NCBI GenBank assembly: GCA_016713325.1
Contig: JADJPJ010000002.1
Span: forward strand, 372,001-436,000
Direction of reading: 5' to 3'
Source: Candidatus Flexifilum affinis
Lineage (GTDB): Bacteria; Chloroflexota; Anaerolineae; Aggregatilineales; Phototrophicaceae
Length of the DNA: 64,000 nucleotides
Position numbers and translations under genes: made by a program. Shown one piece after another: positions 44,404 to 53,939 of the stretch. Position 1 is the stretch's first letter. Each line of letters begins with the position of its first letter. The notes beneath the pieces were generated by a model. That model ran no database searches. It was not told the DNA's origin and saw only the letters and a list, made by a program, of their open reading frames with translations.

Positions 44404-44967
44404 ATGCCAGGTTCGGGAGTTCCCAACCGGCGCCGAGCTGCTCTGCTGGGCATGATCGGCGGCGCGGTTGGGGTCATGGCTATGCGCTGGTACCAGGACA
44501 ATCTGGAACCGGAACTCTTTCCGGATGTCTCCCAGTCGCCGCGGGGCCTGCCCGCCGACGATCCGATTGAATCCAACGCCATGGCGGCGCTCTACGAGGG
44601 CGGTGACACGGCTCTGGAGACGGTCGGACGACAGGTCGTGCGCCTCCAGGAAGGCCGGACGCCGGCCTCCCCGGATTCAGAAACACAGCGCGCGCTCGAC
44701 GTGCTGCTCGGTCTGAGCACCGGCCTGGCCTACGGCGGGACGCGGACGACCACTCGGTCGCGCGACATTGCCGGCGGCTTCTTCATGGGCCTGCGCATGG
44801 GCTTCGCCGAGGTGGTGCTGGCGCCCCTGCTCGGCCTGCGCGCCGGTCCGTCGCGCTTCCGGCCGCTTCAGCTCCTGGGCGTGCAGATGCGCTACTGGGT
44901 GTTCTCGTTCGTCATGACGGCGGTCACCCGCGCGCTGTACAAGGTGCTGTCACCCCGGCAGTGGTGA
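44404..44967 (+). CDS. Hypothetical membrane protein with Gly-rich helices
   Basis: The ATG at 44404 follows AGAGGA and is preferred to an ATG at 44356. The 187-residue protein has a short helix at the N-terminus (AALLGMIGGAVGVMAM) and Gly-rich hydrophobic stretches at about 95-150 and near the C-terminus (YWVFSFVMTAVTRALY). No family was recognised. It lies 95 bases after the stalked-protein operon on the same strand. Confidence 0.6.
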   Translation: MPGSGVPNRRRAALLGMIGGAVGVMAMRWYQDNLEPELFPDVSQSPRGLPADDPIESNAMAALYEGGDTALETVGRQVVRLQEGRTPASPDSETQRALDVLLGLSTGLAYGGTRTTTRSRDIAGGFFMGLRMGFAEVVLAPLLGLRAGPSRFRPLQLLGVQMRYWVFSFVMTAVTRALYKVLSPRQW

Positions 44968-44982
44968 TCGGCCGCGAGATGC

Positions 44983-46149
44983 CTAGCCGTCGATATTCAC
45001 CTGACGGGTGAGCTGGCCATTGCTTTCCCAGTAGGTCACCTTGTTGGCGATTATCGGGTGTTCCTTCGCCGGCTGAACATTGCCCGCGGTGTCGATCGCC
45101 CGCGAAGTGATGCTGTGCTGCCCCGGCTGCGCATCCGGCCAGTCGAGCGACCAGAAGGTCCAGGCGTACTCCGCCTGCTGGCTCGTGTCAAGCTGTGCCG
45201 GATGCCAATCGCCATCGTCAATTCGGACTTCGACGGCAGCGATCGGCGCGCCCCAGGCTGCGCCTTCGATGCGATAGCGGCCGTTGTTCCGGATGACACG
45301 ACCGGGCGCGGACTTGAGCAGGATGCGACTCACCGAGCTCTCGGTCCAGATCGGTTCGTCTTCAGTTCCCTCGTTGCGCAGTGTGACGTAATCGCGGGCC
45401 ATCCAGCGATTCGTGAGACGTGTATCCCAGACCTCGATGCGATCCAGCCACTTGATATTGGCGATGCCGAACCAGCCCGGCGCAATCAGCCGCAGGGGAT
45501 AGCCGTTAGGCTGCGGCAGTGGCTCGCCGTTCATTTCATAGACCAGCAGGTTGTCGGGATGCATGGCGTCTTCCAGGGACATGCTGCGCGCGAAGTTCTG
45601 CACGATCGTCTGCTCACGGACGACCTCCTCCCCGGCGTCGGTGCCGAAGAAGACGACTTCCCGCCCGTTTTCCAGCACGCCGGCGCGTTCCAGGAGCGCG
45701 GCCAGTGGCGTCCCGGTCCAGGTGGCGTTGCCGATGATGCTGTCGACCACGGGGCGCCCGTTGTTCCCGGAGCATTCCAGCGTGAAGACGATGTCTCTCC
45801 GCGGCAGCGCCTTGATTTCGTCCAGGGTCAAAATCATCTGTTCGCTGACCAGCCCACCGATCCACAGCCGCCAGTTTTCGGCATCGATTTCCGGTCGGTT
45901 GTAATGCGCGATGCTGAAGAACTGATCGTTGGGAGTGATCCACGAGTCCAGTTTTTCCCAGGTCTGCTGATTCGCCACCCTCTCCGGCGGCGGATCACCG
46001 ATGCGCTGATCGAGCCATGGAAGCACGATATCCCCATCTTGCAAAGCGAAGGCCCGTGCCGCCAGCGGCGAATTGAGCCACGCCAGCCCAGCCAGGGCTG
46101 TGCCGCCTTGCGCCAGGAAAGTGCGCCGTGAAATCGTGGATCGCTGCAT
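44983..46149 (-). CDS. Tat-exported sulfite oxidase-fold molybdopterin enzyme
   Basis: The ATG at 46149 has AAGGA upstream and starts a twin-arginine signal (SRRTFLAQGG) of about 32 residues. The mature 388-residue precursor product has the molybdopterin domain with the Mo-ligand Cys126 in FTLECSGNN, then APGWFGIANIKWLDRIEVWD and a C-terminal Mo-co dimerisation domain (ITSRAIDTAGN). It belongs to the SUOX/MsrP/nitrate-reductase-like superfamily; the electron partner and substrate (sulfite, a sulfoxide or other) are not evident. No heme domain is present. A TatA/B-like gene lies at 37312. Confidence 0.87.
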   Translation of the reverse strand: MQRSTISRRTFLAQGGTALAGLAWLNSPLAARAFALQDGDIVLPWLDQRIGDPPPERVANQQTWEKLDSWITPNDQFFSIAHYNRPEIDAENWRLWIGGLVSEQMILTLDEIKALPRRDIVFTLECSGNNGRPVVDSIIGNATWTGTPLAALLERAGVLENGREVVFFGTDAGEEVVREQTIVQNFARSMSLEDAMHPDNLLVYEMNGEPLPQPNGYPLRLIAPGWFGIANIKWLDRIEVWDTRLTNRWMARDYVTLRNEGTEDEPIWTESSVSRILLKSAPGRVIRNNGRYRIEGAAWGAPIAAVEVRIDDGDWHPAQLDTSQQAEYAWTFWSLDWPDAQPGQHSITSRAIDTAGNVQPAKEHPIIANKVTYWESNGQLTRQVNIDG

Positions 46150-46317
46150 CAAACATCCTTTCCAAACTCTCTCCTGTGTGTCTGCTGGCCGGGCCGGGGT
46201 TACCCTGACACCGCTTCTGGGCTTCCACAGCCCTGTCAGCATTAAAGACAAAGTAGCAGTCATCAGGAGAAACTGTCGTCCACCCAGGGGTGAATTATCA
46301 AAACGGCGTTCCTGGGC

Positions 46318-49056
46318 TTAGGAAAGGAGACGCAGGGCGCGTGCACGAGCCACTGCCTGCGCACGGTGCTTTACTCCCAATTTGCTGAAGATATGGTTGA
46401 CATGCTTCTTCACGGTACTGAGGCCGATATAGAGCTGAGTGGCGATCTCATGGTTGCTGAAACCTGCGGCCATGAGCACCAGCACTTCGTATTCTCGCTC
46501 GCTCAGCGAATCGGGTGCATAGGAGGATGTTGCCGGCGACTCGTCAGAAGCCGTCTGAAACGTCATGACCAGACTGATCGCGGAGTCGAGGGTGAGAGCC
46601 TGGCCATGTCCGGCCGCGTTGGAGAAGTCGTCGTCGCTCAGTCCTGTCCTCAGCGTTGCCAGCATGCCTTCCGCCCGGCGGCGACTTTGCCGGTTGGCAG
46701 CGGAGTGCCCGCGCACGAAGACCAACAACTCGACCGCGAGCAATGGGGAGACCGCCGCGAGCTGCGCAATGCCGGATATGGCGTCCAGCACGAATTGCTG
46801 CGCGCCCATGGCCGCCGCCTCGCGCAGGGCCGTGAAGAGATGGTTCTGTGCCCGCTTCTGGTCCGCTAGGCCAAGCAGTGCCTGCCCCGCACCACAGTGC
46901 GCGCGCATCACCGGTGTGCGATCGCCGGCTGCCTGATGGTGCGCCAGAAGGGTTTCAAACCCCTCCAGGGCTTCTTCGAAATGACCGAGGAGCAGGGACA
47001 GGCGTGCCTGATTCTCAACCAGATCCAGATGCCCCAACGGACCTTCGTCGGACGATCGGAAGTAGGTCTGGCAGTTCTCAAACTGACTCTGCGCCATCTG
47101 GTTGTCGCCCTGATAGACTGCCAGTACGCCCAGACCCAACTGTGCGAGCGCCATTCCGTCAGGTCGCCCGAGCCTGGACGCCATCGTCAGGCTCTCGTCC
47201 AGATACTTTCTTGCTGCCTCGTCATCCTCAAGCTCGAGCGCGGCGTGGCCAAGCTGCGCCAGATAGACATCCAGCAGCCGGCTGATACCGCCCGCGTGGT
47301 GGTAGGCAAGGCTGGACTCTAGATGGCGCAACGAGGCTCTGTACTGCCCCCGCTCGGCAGCGATACTGGCCAGGACCGCCTCGGACCATCTGGCGTTCAG
47401 CGCGAATCCGATCTGGCGATCGATCTCTAGCGCCTCGTTGAGGAGTCGCTGCGCCTCGTCATAATCTCCATATACCCGGTAATAGATGGTGGCCATCGAG
47501 GTCAACGAGATAGCGACGCCGGCTGGATCGTGGTAACGTCGGTGAAAGTCGATGTTTTTGTGGGCCAGACTCAGCACCTGTTCGGGATTGCCCAGGCCAA
47601 CGGTGAGAAGAAGCGCGCGGCTGAGTGGCAGACTCATCTCTTGTCGCTCCTCCAGACCTTCCCAGAGGGTGAGCGCAGCCTCTATCTTCCCCTGCACGAC
47701 CTGAACCGCGCCTGAGAACCGCAGCTCGAAAAAACTCTCGAACAGAATCAACATGCCCAGGAGAAAACGGCTTTCGTCGTTTTCCGGTGACAGGCGAACC
47801 GACTGCTCGGCCAGCCGAAACATGGCACTGCCTTCTGCGATCCAGTGCTGAAAGTGATACATCCAGTAGAGGCTTGGCGCAGCGCGCTGCAACGCTGACA
47901 GGTCGCGCTGCTTTGCGGCCCGATTCCAGGCTGCGCGTATGTTGTCGATTTCTTCCAGTATGCTTGCCTGGCTGCGGACGTGGATAGTCTGTTCGTGCTC
48001 AGCGAGCAAGCGCATATAGTAGGCGCAGTGTCGATCGACCACTGCTTCTCTGATCTCCGGCGAGCGTTCGAGCTTTTCCCAGGCGTACTGTCTCAAGAGT
48101 TCATGCAGCGTGTAGCGCCCGTTCTCTCCTAACTGCACCAACGATCTGTCGATCAGCGCGGCGAGGTCTTGCAGCGAAGCCTGTGCGACGCGAAGAGCGG
48201 CCTCGACGGTGAACCCCCCACGAAACACCGCCAGGCTGCAAAAGACCGATTGTTCCTCCTGGCTGAGCTGCTGCCACGATTGGTCGAAGACTGCCCGCAG
48301 CCTTTGATGCCGCGCGGGCATATCGCGTTGCGACGTGGTCAGAAAATCGAGGCTGTTTTGAACGTGATCGGCGATGGCGGTGAGGCTGAGGACGCGAACC
48401 CATGCCGCGGCCATTTCCAGCGCGAGCGGCATTCCGTCCACCAATCGGCAAATCCGCACGATTTCGGCGGGCTGCTCATCGATTGGGAAGTCCGGCCGAA
48501 CCCTCTGCGCGCAGGCGACGAATAACTGGACCGCCGCGTAGTTTTCCCAGCGCTCGATCTGATCCCCGGTGGGGTATGGCAGCCCTGCCACCGGGTAACG
48601 CCATTCACCGCGGAGGTTCAGCGCTTCGCGTGACGTGACGAGGAGCTTGAGACGCGGGGCTTCAGCGAGCAAGGCCGGAATCAGGTCCAGTCCATCGAGC
48701 AGGTGCTCGACGTTGTCCAACACCACCAGGAGGGTCTTGTCACGCAAGGCGGCGAGCAGATGCTCACGCGGCCTGGGCATCTCGCCCAGGTCGATTCTCA
48801 GCGCGTCGGCAATTGCAGTCACGAGCAGGTCTGGAGATTCCAGCGGCTGGAGGGGGACGAAGTAGGCGCCATCCTCGAAGCAGACGGCGCATCGGTCCGC
48901 CACCTCGATCGCCAGCCGTGTTTTGCCAATGCCACCGGGGCCGAGCAAGGTCAGCAGTCGGCATGCAGGATCGTCAAGGAGCTGGCTGAGCCGGTTTGTT
49001 TCGTCAGCACGGCCGATGAAAGGGGGCATCTGGCGCGATAGATTGTGCAATCTCAT
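46318..49056 (-). CDS. Large ATP-binding LuxR-family transcriptional regulator
   Basis: A 912-residue regulator. The N-terminus has an NB-ARC/AAA-type ATPase ([15 protein letters not shown], Walker A GPGGIGKT at about 39-46, [28 protein letters not shown]). The middle (about 330-780) is a helical TPR-like sensor region. The C-terminus is a LuxR helix-turn-helix ([20 protein letters not shown], then [20 protein letters not shown]). This is the AfsR/LAL-like predicted-ATPase group. The signal is unknown. A 10-bp inverted repeat 39 bases upstream may be its own operator. Confidence 0.88.
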   Translation of the reverse strand: MRLHNLSRQMPPFIGRADETNRLSQLLDDPACRLLTLLGPGGIGKTRLAIEVADRCAVCFEDGAYFVPLQPLESPDLLVTAIADALRIDLGEMPRPREHLLAALRDKTLLVVLDNVEHLLDGLDLIPALLAEAPRLKLLVTSREALNLRGEWRYPVAGLPYPTGDQIERWENYAAVQLFVACAQRVRPDFPIDEQPAEIVRICRLVDGMPLALEMAAAWVRVLSLTAIADHVQNSLDFLTTSQRDMPARHQRLRAVFDQSWQQLSQEEQSVFCSLAVFRGGFTVEAALRVAQASLQDLAALIDRSLVQLGENGRYTLHELLRQYAWEKLERSPEIREAVVDRHCAYYMRLLAEHEQTIHVRSQASILEEIDNIRAAWNRAAKQRDLSALQRAAPSLYWMYHFQHWIAEGSAMFRLAEQSVRLSPENDESRFLLGMLILFESFFELRFSGAVQVVQGKIEAALTLWEGLEERQEMSLPLSRALLLTVGLGNPEQVLSLAHKNIDFHRRYHDPAGVAISLTSMATIYYRVYGDYDEAQRLLNEALEIDRQIGFALNARWSEAVLASIAAERGQYRASLRHLESSLAYHHAGGISRLLDVYLAQLGHAALELEDDEAARKYLDESLTMASRLGRPDGMALAQLGLGVLAVYQGDNQMAQSQFENCQTYFRSSDEGPLGHLDLVENQARLSLLLGHFEEALEGFETLLAHHQAAGDRTPVMRAHCGAGQALLGLADQKRAQNHLFTALREAAAMGAQQFVLDAISGIAQLAAVSPLLAVELLVFVRGHSAANRQSRRRAEGMLATLRTGLSDDDFSNAAGHGQALTLDSAISLVMTFQTASDESPATSSYAPDSLSEREYEVLVLMAAGFSNHEIATQLYIGLSTVKKHVNHIFSKLGVKHRAQAVARARALRLLS

Positions 49057-49094
49057 CGCTCAATTACCCTGTTTGCTGGCCACCTCCCCATTGT

Positions 49095-49139
49095 CGCGCC
49101 AATCGAGCACATTGACAACCAGAGTACGTGATTGGCGCG
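49095..49139. promoter_or_regulatory. Spaced inverted repeat upstream of the LuxR-type regulator
   Basis: CGCGCCAATC (49095-49104) and GATTGGCGCG (49130-49139) are perfect inverted arms 25 bases apart, starting 39 bases before the regulator start. It could be an autoregulatory site or a hairpin. Confidence 0.45.
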
Positions 49140-49206
49140 CCGCCGCAGAAACGGGCAGGTCGACGTTCTGGCACTCTGCGCTCCCGCCACGGGACAATCC
49201 CGATCA

Positions 49207-49230
49207 GTGGACGGGCGCTTCTCCGTCCAC
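49207..49230 (-). terminator. Hairpin downstream of the 49276 MFS gene
   Basis: GTGGACGG and CCGTCCAC form an 8-bp stem about 46 bases after the exporter stop. No T tract follows. Confidence 0.35.
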
Positions 49231-49275
49231 CGGTGTTGCGACCGCAGGTATGCGGGCAGTGGCGCGTGCCACTAA

Positions 49276-50460
49276 CTAGACGGCCGGCGCCAGGATGATG
49301 CCGGTCAGGGTGAGCGCGGCGCGCAGTCCCAGACGCAAACCGACGAAACCGACCAACGGTCCACCGCCGATCTGACCCAGGGCGTCGAACTGGTGCAGCG
49401 AGGAGATGACTGTCGCCCGCACGGACGAGTCGATGTGCTGGTTGGTCCAGGTGTCGACGAGCGGCCCGACCACGCCGCGCAGCACCTGTGAGACCAGATA
49501 CGCGGCCAGCGCCAGCAGGAAGCTCCCGGAGAGCGCGAAGACAATGAGCGCGCCGGACATGCCGCCGTAGAACCACACCACGGCGCGGGCAACGGAGCGC
49601 TGATCGTCGGTGCGCACCCGGCGTCGCACGACTTCCGCCGCGACAATCGACAGGGCCTGATTGGTCAGCGCGATCAGGCTGAACCAGACGACCGGCTGCA
49701 GGCCGCCGACCGCTGGAAAGGTGAAGTTCTCCATCAGGTGTTCGCGCCACAGCCGATCGAATCCTTCACTGTGCGCGCCAAGGACGACGGCGATCAGCAA
49801 GAAGATGGCAAGGATGGGGCGGAGGCGTACGGCCTGCAGCGCATCGCGCGTCGTCTGCACCATGGAGGCGAAGGTGCTGCGCTCTTCTCGTGGCCGCGGG
49901 CGAAAGCCGGTTTCGGGCATGAGCACTACGAGGACGGCGCACAGGACGATGAACAGGACGCCACCGATGACGATCGGCAGGGCGAGGGCGATGCTGCCAA
50001 GCAGGCCGCTGAGGATCGTACCGACGACACCGCCGAGCGCGCCGATCTGTGACCCACGCAGGAAGATGCGGCCGAGATCCTGCGGATCGGTCTCATCGGC
50101 GATCCACGCCTCAAGCGCGCCGCTGGTGAAGGTGATGCCGATTCCCCAGACGATCTGGTTGAGCAGAATGGCCCAGAAAAAGGGCAGACTTCCCTCGATG
50201 AGAAAGCCGATGCCGACGAGAAGATAGCCGATGATCACGGACAGCCGCCGGCTGTAGAGATCGGCGACGACGCCGGTGGGGATTTCAAACAGGAAGGCGA
50301 TCGTTTCCAGCGTGGTGCCGACCAGAACCAACTGCAAAGGATTGAGGCCGACGACCTCGGCCTGGTAAATCAGATTGGTTGTAAATATCAGCCCGAAGCC
50401 GAACGACGTGAGAGCGTGAATCAGGTAAAAAATTAAGACCGCACGACCGCGCAAGGGCAT
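49276..50460 (-). CDS. MFS transporter
   Basis: A 394-residue, roughly 12-helix transporter. It begins RAVLIFYLIHALTSFGFGLI and has an MFS motif A variant (GVVADLYSRRLSVIIGYLL), WGIGITFTSGALEAWIADE and QVLRGVVGPLVDTWTNQHI. This matches a group of uncharacterised MFS proteins distantly like tetracycline exporters. The C-terminus ends abruptly after the last helix. The gene precedes the LuxR-type regulator on the same strand; regulation of this exporter by that protein is possible but not shown. Confidence 0.82.
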   Translation of the reverse strand: MPLRGRAVLIFYLIHALTSFGFGLIFTTNLIYQAEVVGLNPLQLVLVGTTLETIAFLFEIPTGVVADLYSRRLSVIIGYLLVGIGFLIEGSLPFFWAILLNQIVWGIGITFTSGALEAWIADETDPQDLGRIFLRGSQIGALGGVVGTILSGLLGSIALALPIVIGGVLFIVLCAVLVVLMPETGFRPRPREERSTFASMVQTTRDALQAVRLRPILAIFLLIAVVLGAHSEGFDRLWREHLMENFTFPAVGGLQPVVWFSLIALTNQALSIVAAEVVRRRVRTDDQRSVARAVVWFYGGMSGALIVFALSGSFLLALAAYLVSQVLRGVVGPLVDTWTNQHIDSSVRATVISSLHQFDALGQIGGGPLVGFVGLRLGLRAALTLTGIILAPAV

Positions 50461-50635
50461 TCTCCGAGTAGCTGAGGCTCTGTGTCAGCATAGCATGGGG
50501 TGAAAAGAGGCGTCAATGGGCCCTAAGGGCGACATTACCCCTCCGCCAAAAGGTTGAGAGCGGCCTGTGGCCCCAACTATCGCAAATGCGCATTTCGTAC
50601 TACAACTAACTCAGCTTGAAGCAAAGGTACAATTC

Positions 50636-51169
50636 ATGCAGATCAAAACGGAACGCCTGACGCTGGTCGCCTGTCCTCCGCAGGTCGCGGAGGCTTCTGG
50701 CGCCGGAAAGAGGCAGATCGAATCGATCCTGGGTGTCCATATCGATCCGACATGGCTGGAAGAAGACGCGCGCGGTCTGCTGAGCTACTATGCGTATCAA
50801 CTGCGAGAGGATGCGACGGTGGTCGGGTGGGGCATCTGGCTGATCATCGTGGACGCCCAGAGACTGGTCATCGGCTCGGCGGGGTACAAAGGCAAACCGG
50901 ACAAGCGCGGATCGATCGAGATTGGTTATGGCATCTCTCCGGAGTTTCGTCGCCAGGGGTACACTTTCGAGGCTGTCCGCGGGCTGATCGAATGGGCCTT
51001 TGGCCAACCGAACGTGGTATGCGTCACCGCCGAATGTCTGCCAGACAACAATGGCTCCAAGCGCATCCTGGAAAAGGTTGGCATGACCAATCACGGCCTG
51101 CAGGGCATGTACCTGAAATGGTCCCTGGAGAAACATGCCTATTTTGCCATCCAATCCGGCGCTGGATAA
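50636..51169 (+). CDS. GNAT family N-acetyltransferase
   Basis: The ATG at 50636 follows AAAGG and matches the usual RimJ-like start (MQIKTERLTLVACPP). The 177-residue enzyme has the acetyl-CoA loop ISPEFRRQGYTFEAVRGLIE, and NNGSKRILEKVGM near the end. It should transfer an acetyl group to a protein N-terminus or small amine. Its end overlaps the mutY start by 35 bases, so the two are co-transcribed. Confidence 0.85.
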   Translation: MQIKTERLTLVACPPQVAEASGAGKRQIESILGVHIDPTWLEEDARGLLSYYAYQLREDATVVGWGIWLIIVDAQRLVIGSAGYKGKPDKRGSIEIGYGISPEFRRQGYTFEAVRGLIEWAFGQPNVVCVTAECLPDNNGSKRILEKVGMTNHGLQGMYLKWSLEKHAYFAIQSGAG

Positions 51170-52265
51170 CGAAAAACCAGCGGGTTCCGGCGGCGGGGCG
51201 CCCTTCGCCGCCGATCTGCTGGCGTGGTACGATCATCTGGGCATTGAACTCCCCTGGCGCGGAGAACACGATCCCTACCGGATCTGGCTGAGCGAGATTA
51301 TGCTCCAGCAGACGCAGGTGGAGACGGTCAAGCCCTACTATGCGCGCTTCCTGGTTGCCTTCCCGACGGTCGAGGCGCTGGCGGCCGCGCCCCTCGACCG
51401 CGTGCTCAAGTTGTGGGAAGGGCTGGGCTACTACAGCCGCGCCCGCAATCTGCACCGGGCGGCGGAGCAGGTGGCGTCGCTCGGCGCATTCCCCAGCACG
51501 CTCGAGGGCCTGCTTGATCTGCCCGGCATTGGACGGTACACGGCCGGTGCCATCGCCAGCATCGCCTTCGGGGTGCATGCGCCCGTGCTGGACGGCAACG
51601 TGATCCGTGTTTTCGCCCGCCTGCTCGATCTGCCGGACGACGTGCAGCAGCCCGCGACGCAGCGCCGCCTGTGGGAGACCGCCGAGGCCTGGTTGCCCGC
51701 GGAGCGGACAGGCGACTACAACCAGGCGCTGATGGATCTGGGACGGCTGATTTGCAAGCCGCGCGCACCGGAATGTGCCGCCTGCCCGATCCGCGCACAC
51801 TGCCTGGCCTATGCCAACGGCACGCAGGCGGAGCGGCCGGTCAAAGCCGCCAGGGCGAAGACCCCGCACTACGACGTAACGGCCGGACTGATCCGCAACG
51901 AGCGAGGCGATCTGCTGATCGCCCAGCGTCCGCTGGACGGGCTGCTCGGCGGCCTGTGGGAATTTCCCGGAGGCAAGCTCGAACCCGGCGAGACGCTGCC
52001 AGAGTGCCTGAAGCGCGAGCTGCGCGAGGAGCTGGGCATCGAAGTGGAGGTTGGAGACCTGTTCGTGCAGGTGCGGCACGGCTTCACCCACTTCAAGATC
52101 ACCCTGTACACCTTCGAGTGTCGTTATATCGGTGGGGAACCGCAGCCGCTCGGCGTGCACGATTTCGCATGGGTGCGCGAGGACGAGCTGGACCGGTATA
52201 GCTTCGGCAAAGCGGATCGGCAGGTGATCGCGGCACTGGTGGCGCGGCGGGGGATGATGTTTTAG
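51135..52265 (+). CDS. mutY: A/G-specific adenine DNA glycosylase MutY
   Basis: A 376-residue base-excision repair enzyme that removes A opposite 8-oxoG. It has the HhH-GPD domain with catalytic Glu54 (WLSEIMLQQTQ), the hairpin LPGIGRYTAGAIAS, the catalytic Asp in LDGNVIRVFARL, and a 4Fe-4S site CKPRAPECAACPIRAHC. The C-terminal domain is NUDIX-like (WEFPGGKLEPGETLPECLKR, ELREELG), as in MutY for 8-oxoG recognition. A weak start lies within the acetyltransferase gene. Confidence 0.94.
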   Translation: MPILPSNPALDNEKPAGSGGGAPFAADLLAWYDHLGIELPWRGEHDPYRIWLSEIMLQQTQVETVKPYYARFLVAFPTVEALAAAPLDRVLKLWEGLGYYSRARNLHRAAEQVASLGAFPSTLEGLLDLPGIGRYTAGAIASIAFGVHAPVLDGNVIRVFARLLDLPDDVQQPATQRRLWETAEAWLPAERTGDYNQALMDLGRLICKPRAPECAACPIRAHCLAYANGTQAERPVKAARAKTPHYDVTAGLIRNERGDLLIAQRPLDGLLGGLWEFPGGKLEPGETLPECLKRELREELGIEVEVGDLFVQVRHGFTHFKITLYTFECRYIGGEPQPLGVHDFAWVREDELDRYSFGKADRQVIAALVARRGMMF

Positions 52266-52322
52266 AAGATAGAAGTGAGGGATGATAGGGTGTTTGCAAA
52301 GTTGCTGAACCTCACCCCCCAA

Positions 52323-52347
52323 CCCCCTCTCCATGCTGGAGAGGGGG
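52323..52347. repeat. CCCCCTCTCC/GGAGAGGGGG dispersed hairpin
   Basis: A perfect 10-bp inverted repeat with a 5-base loop, 58 bases after mutY. It is the same family as 33149-33171. The gap 52266-52568 holds only this and the next repeat. Confidence 0.7.
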
Positions 52348-52398
52348 CTTTCCTCCGTCCACAGGATGGGGAATCAGCGCGACCAGTTTCCCCTCTAT

Positions 52399-52449
52399 GG
52401 CGAGCTTGCTCGCACGCTTGCGTAGGAGAGGGGCGCAAGCAAGCTCGCC
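52399..52449. repeat. Second inverted repeat in the mutY-EamA gap
   Basis: GGCGAGCTTGC (52399-52409) and GCAAGCTCGCC (52439-52449) are perfect 11-bp arms. Between them CGCACGCTTGCG and a GGAGAGGGGCG piece of the other repeat family appear, as if one element had inserted into another. Confidence 0.65.
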
Positions 52450-52568
52450 TGAGGGAGGAGGTTGTTACCCGAGCCTTCACAATCATCCTCTGAGTATGGG
52501 GGAAGAGCCACAGCTCGGCTATCGCCCTCCGGAGTTGCTCTCGTGCGCAATCATCAAGGAAGAACACT

Positions 52569-53003
52569 GTGACCTATGTGCTGCTGGCTGTGACGACGAT
52601 TCTGTGGGGAGTCTGGGGCTTCGCCAATAAGGTCGCCGTCACGCAAGCCCATCCCTTTCATGTCCAATGGATCTATTCGCTGCCGCTGGCGCTGCTGATC
52701 CCGCTGTGGTATTTCCTGGGGCGCAGCCAGCAGCCGGACGTCGTCCTGACGCCTTCGGTCGTCCTGTGGGCGGCGGGTTCAGGCCTGGCGGCGGCAGCGG
52801 CCTTTGCCCTCATGCTGTTCGCCATGCAGGAAGCGTCGGCGACGTCGGTGGTGGCGATGACCGCGGCCTATCCGGTGGTCACGGCGCTGATCGCTTATTT
52901 CACCGGCATGGAGAAGCTGACGCTGGGTCAGGTGGTTGCCGTCTTGATCATCATCGCGGGCGTGATCCTGTTCGAACTGACCGGGAGCAAGACCAGCTCA
53001 TAG
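52569..53003 (+). CDS. Small EamA-domain membrane protein
   Basis: A 144-residue protein of one EamA unit (about five helices), half the size of usual drug/metabolite transporters. It starts at GTG with AAGGA upstream. Segments such as LLAVTTILWGVWGFANKVAV and QEASATSVVAMTAAYPVVTA are typical. Single-unit members are thought to work as dimers. The substrate is unknown. Confidence 0.8.
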   Translation: MTYVLLAVTTILWGVWGFANKVAVTQAHPFHVQWIYSLPLALLIPLWYFLGRSQQPDVVLTPSVVLWAAGSGLAAAAAFALMLFAMQEASATSVVAMTAAYPVVTALIAYFTGMEKLTLGQVVAVLIIIAGVILFELTGSKTSS

Positions 53004-53145
53004 ACCTGTGCTGCTTCTGACCCATCTGACGGACGCCGGCGACGCATGACCGGGACAGATGTCAGTGATAGACGTCACTACTGAGAGCCCGGCAATGCAT
53101 CTAGACTCAGTGAAAATCAAGATGCCCGGATCAGGAGTGACTCTG

Positions 53146-53832
53146 ATGTCCGCCCAGGAAACCGTCGAGGCGGTGTTCGCTGCCGCCCAAATTGCCGTTC
53201 TGCTGCCGATCAGCCCCATTGTGCGCCGCTGGTATAACCACGCCGGCGCTTCATCCACCGAAGTTCAGACCCGTTATTCGACCGACTCGCTGGTTCCGTC
53301 GCCCCAGCAGGGCTATACCCGCGCTATCAGCATCCGCGCGCCTAAAGAGATCGTCTGGGGCTACCTGATGCAGCTCGGACAGGAACGCGCCGGCCTGTAC
53401 AGCTATGACGCGCTGGAGAACCTGGTCGGCTGCGAGATGCACACCGTTGATCACCTCGTGCCCGAATGGCAGAACCTGAAAGTGGGCGATGTGGTCCGCT
53501 TTGGCCCGGCCGCGAAAGGTTACCCGACGCAGAAAGTGATCGAGGTTCAGGACAAGCGCCTGATCGTCTGGCAGGGCGTCGACGCGAAGACCCTGGAAGC
53601 GGGCGGCGGGCTGAACGGCATCATCGCCTACTACCTCTCCGATGCACCCGATGGCGGGACGCGTCTGATTGTCCGTTCGGCGATGAGCTACCCGCCAACA
53701 TTCGCCATGAAGCTGTTGTGGCGGATCACCGAAGTGCTGAACTACGTCATGGAGCAGAAGATGCTGCGGTCGATTCGGGCATTTGCCGAGCGTGACGCCC
53801 GCCGCATGACCGGCGCCGCCGCACCCGCGTAA
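53146..53832 (+). CDS. SRPBCC-fold protein (START-like)
   Basis: The ATG at 53146 follows AGGAG with 8-base spacing and is preferred over ATGs at 53059 and 53122. The 228-residue protein has a hydrophobic N-terminal segment (VEAVFAAAQIAVLLPISPIV, possibly a membrane anchor) followed by a START-like fold (about 65-215) opening with RAISIRAPKEIVWGYLMQLG. It probably binds a hydrophobic ligand. No operon partner was seen. Confidence 0.68.
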   Translation: MSAQETVEAVFAAAQIAVLLPISPIVRRWYNHAGASSTEVQTRYSTDSLVPSPQQGYTRAISIRAPKEIVWGYLMQLGQERAGLYSYDALENLVGCEMHTVDHLVPEWQNLKVGDVVRFGPAAKGYPTQKVIEVQDKRLIVWQGVDAKTLEAGGGLNGIIAYYLSDAPDGGTRLIVRSAMSYPPTFAMKLLWRITEVLNYVMEQKMLRSIRAFAERDARRMTGAAAPA

Positions 53833-53939
53833 GCTGGACCCGCCGCCGATCCGGCGAACATCGACTCTGGTCACTCTGAAGCGTGGGGAGTACACTTTAG
53901 CCCCTGTGAATTACCCCTTGCACAAATGGGCTTGAGCGG

